A stretch of 6,440 nt of DNA, from assembly GCA_017559045.1 (NCBI GenBank), contig JAFYTB010000150.1, positions 1 to 6,440 on the forward strand, written 5' to 3'. A program made the position numbers and the translations under genes. The stretch comes from Eggerthellaceae bacterium. Lineage in GTDB: Bacteria > Actinomycetota > Coriobacteriia > Coriobacteriales > Eggerthellaceae. Below the pieces are notes generated by a model. It saw only the letters and a list, made by a program, of their open reading frames with translations. It was not told the DNA's origin and made no database searches. This document shows positions 5,316-6,440 of the stretch, piece by piece (position 1 is the first letter of the stretch; each line of letters starts with the position of its first letter).

Positions 5316-6440
5316 ATGGAGAAACATGCGGACAACACCGATTTCCCCCTATCCCCATGGGAGGGTCCAGCCATCATGCTGCTCGACCTCGATGCATTCT
5401 TCGCATCAGTCGAACAACTTGATCACCCTGCTTGGCGCGGGAAACCCGTCATCGTTGGAGGAGACGCCGAAAAGCACGGCGTTGTCTCCACGTGTTCGTA
5501 CGAAGCTCGCGCCTATGGCGTAAGAAGCGCTATGGCAGCCTCACTTGCAAAGCAACTCTGTCCTGATGCCATCTGGACTCATGGGCACTACGCTCGATAC
5601 AAAGAGATCTCCAACCTCATCATGGGTATCATCAGAGATGAAACACCGCACGTTCAGCAGGTAAGCATCGACGAGGCGTTCGCCGACATCTCACCCACCA
5701 AGGTCAATACAGAACATCCCGCAATCGTGGCTCGACGCATCCAAGAACGCGTCGAAAAGCTTGGCGTGACTTGCTCTATCGGCCTTGGGACCTCTAAGTC
5801 TGTCGCAAAGATCGCCTCCGACCTCGACAAGCCCCGCGGTCTCACCATCGTGTATCCAGGCTCTGAGAATGCCTTTCTCAACCCCCTGCCCATCAGAAAG
5901 ATGAGCGGTATTGGACCTTCCGCAGAAAAGACCCTCGTCAACCACGGGATCCGCACTCTTGGCGATCTCGCAAATGCAGACGAAAGCCTGCTCAACCGCG
6001 TATTCGGCAAAAACGCAGCCATGATGAGGGAAAGGGCCTCGGGGCAAGACCGCTCCCCCGTAGCACAAGACGACACCGTCAAATCGGTTTCCAATGAGAT
6101 CACCTTCGCAAACGACCTCACCAACCAGGACGACATCGAAGCCGCACTGCTCACTATAAGTTCAAAGGTCGGAAGAAGGCTAAGGAAAAAGCAACTCGCG
6201 GGACGCACGCTCACCGTCAAAGTGCGATTCGATGACCGAAGCTCGAAAACCGCACAATGTCAGTTAAGCTCGCGGACAAACGACGAGCTCGTGTTTGGAC
6301 CAAGCGCCGTATCGCTCGCATTAAAGCTCTGGCGTCCGGGCCTCAAAATCAGACTGCTGGGAATTGGCGTTTCGGGGTTCGAGGAAAGCGAGTTCGTCCA
6401 AAACGCTCTCTTCGAACTTCCGGATGCTTCTGCAACCTCC
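5316..6440 (+). CDS. dinB: DNA polymerase IV (Y-family translesion polymerase DinB), 3' end cut by the window
   Basis: Pol IV is an error-prone polymerase without proofreading that copies past damaged bases. The frame is open from the ATG at 5316 to the last base (375 codons). Catalytic metal ligands are D24 in LLDLDAFFASVE and D119/E120 in SIDEAFAD, and F29 is the expected steric gate. STCSYEARAYGVRSAM (58-73) is the fingers motif. SIGLGTSKSVAKIASDLDKP (154-173) closes the palm. The thumb helix-hairpin-helix is MSGIGPSAEKTL (196-207), and KSVSNEITF (256-264) opens the little finger. QNALF at 362-366 looks like the C-terminal sliding-clamp motif, so few residues are missing. An in-frame TGA at 5295 (the stop of the DegV-family gene) bounds the start. 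An inner ATG at 5376 has GGGAGG 11 nt upstream but would begin directly at LLDLD and remove part of the first strand, so 5316 is preferred. It may share a transcript with the upstream gene. Confidence 0.96.
   Translation, partial: MEKHADNTDFPLSPWEGPAIMLLDLDAFFASVEQLDHPAWRGKPVIVGGDAEKHGVVSTCSYEARAYGVRSAMAASLAKQLCPDAIWTHGHYARYKEISNLIMGIIRDETPHVQQVSIDEAFADISPTKVNTEHPAIVARRIQERVEKLGVTCSIGLGTSKSVAKIASDLDKPRGLTIVYPGSENAFLNPLPIRKMSGIGPSAEKTLVNHGIRTLGDLANADESLLNRVFGKNAAMMRERASGQDRSPVAQDDTVKSVSNEITFANDLTNQDDIEAALLTISSKVGRRLRKKQLAGRTLTVKVRFDDRSSKTAQCQLSSRTNDELVFGPSAVSLALKLWRPGLKIRLLGIGVSGFEESEFVQNALFELPDASATS

Noticed and set aside
5654..6220. A 188-codon frame on the minus strand within dinB
   Set aside because: The plus strand encodes the DinB palm, thumb and little-finger motifs across this span; the reverse frame shows no family feature and is a shadow.

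Overview
This 6.4 kb window reads as ordinary bacterial chromosome, densely coded and of middling GC by eye. It holds two divergent gene blocks around a non-coding gap of about 330 bp. The block order (ileS, lspA, then an RluA-family pseudouridine synthase), the GTG/TTG starts, and a -10 hexamer sitting 7 nt before an ATG all fit an actinobacterium. A member of the Coriobacteriia is my best guess. That is inference from style and protein flavour, not from a marker gene.

Left block, minus strand, read from 4085 down to 1: isoleucyl-tRNA synthetase (ileS), lipoprotein signal peptidase (lspA), and the first 221 codons of an RluA/RluD-type 23S rRNA pseudouridine synthase that runs off the left edge. 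The gaps are tiny: 18 nt (6 nt if lspA starts at the upstream GTG) and 3 nt. Shine-Dalgarno (SD) sequences lie in or next to the preceding gene, so this is almost certainly one transcript with closely linked translation. The genes serve translation and envelope lipoprotein maturation.

Centre, 4086-4418: the divergent control region. It holds a perfect TTGACA on the minus strand, a strong imperfect palindrome (13 paired positions), and a second short palindrome. It also holds a possible 24-codon leader ORF ahead of ileS and a clean SD for the rightward gene. I see no T-box motif, tRNA or rho-independent terminator.

Right block, plus strand: a DegV/FakB-family fatty-acid-binding protein (4419-5297), then DNA polymerase IV (dinB, 5316 to the right edge) only 18 nt later. 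dinB lacks an SD at the normal distance but has TACAAT ending 7 nt before its ATG, so it may be transcribed from its own promoter as a leaderless mRNA. Its last visible codons include a likely beta-clamp-binding motif, so only the extreme C-terminus should be missing.

I found no mobile element, CRISPR array, defence cassette or unknown multi-gene system. The points worth checking are regulatory: the dinB start, the ileS leader, and the start codons of ileS and lspA.
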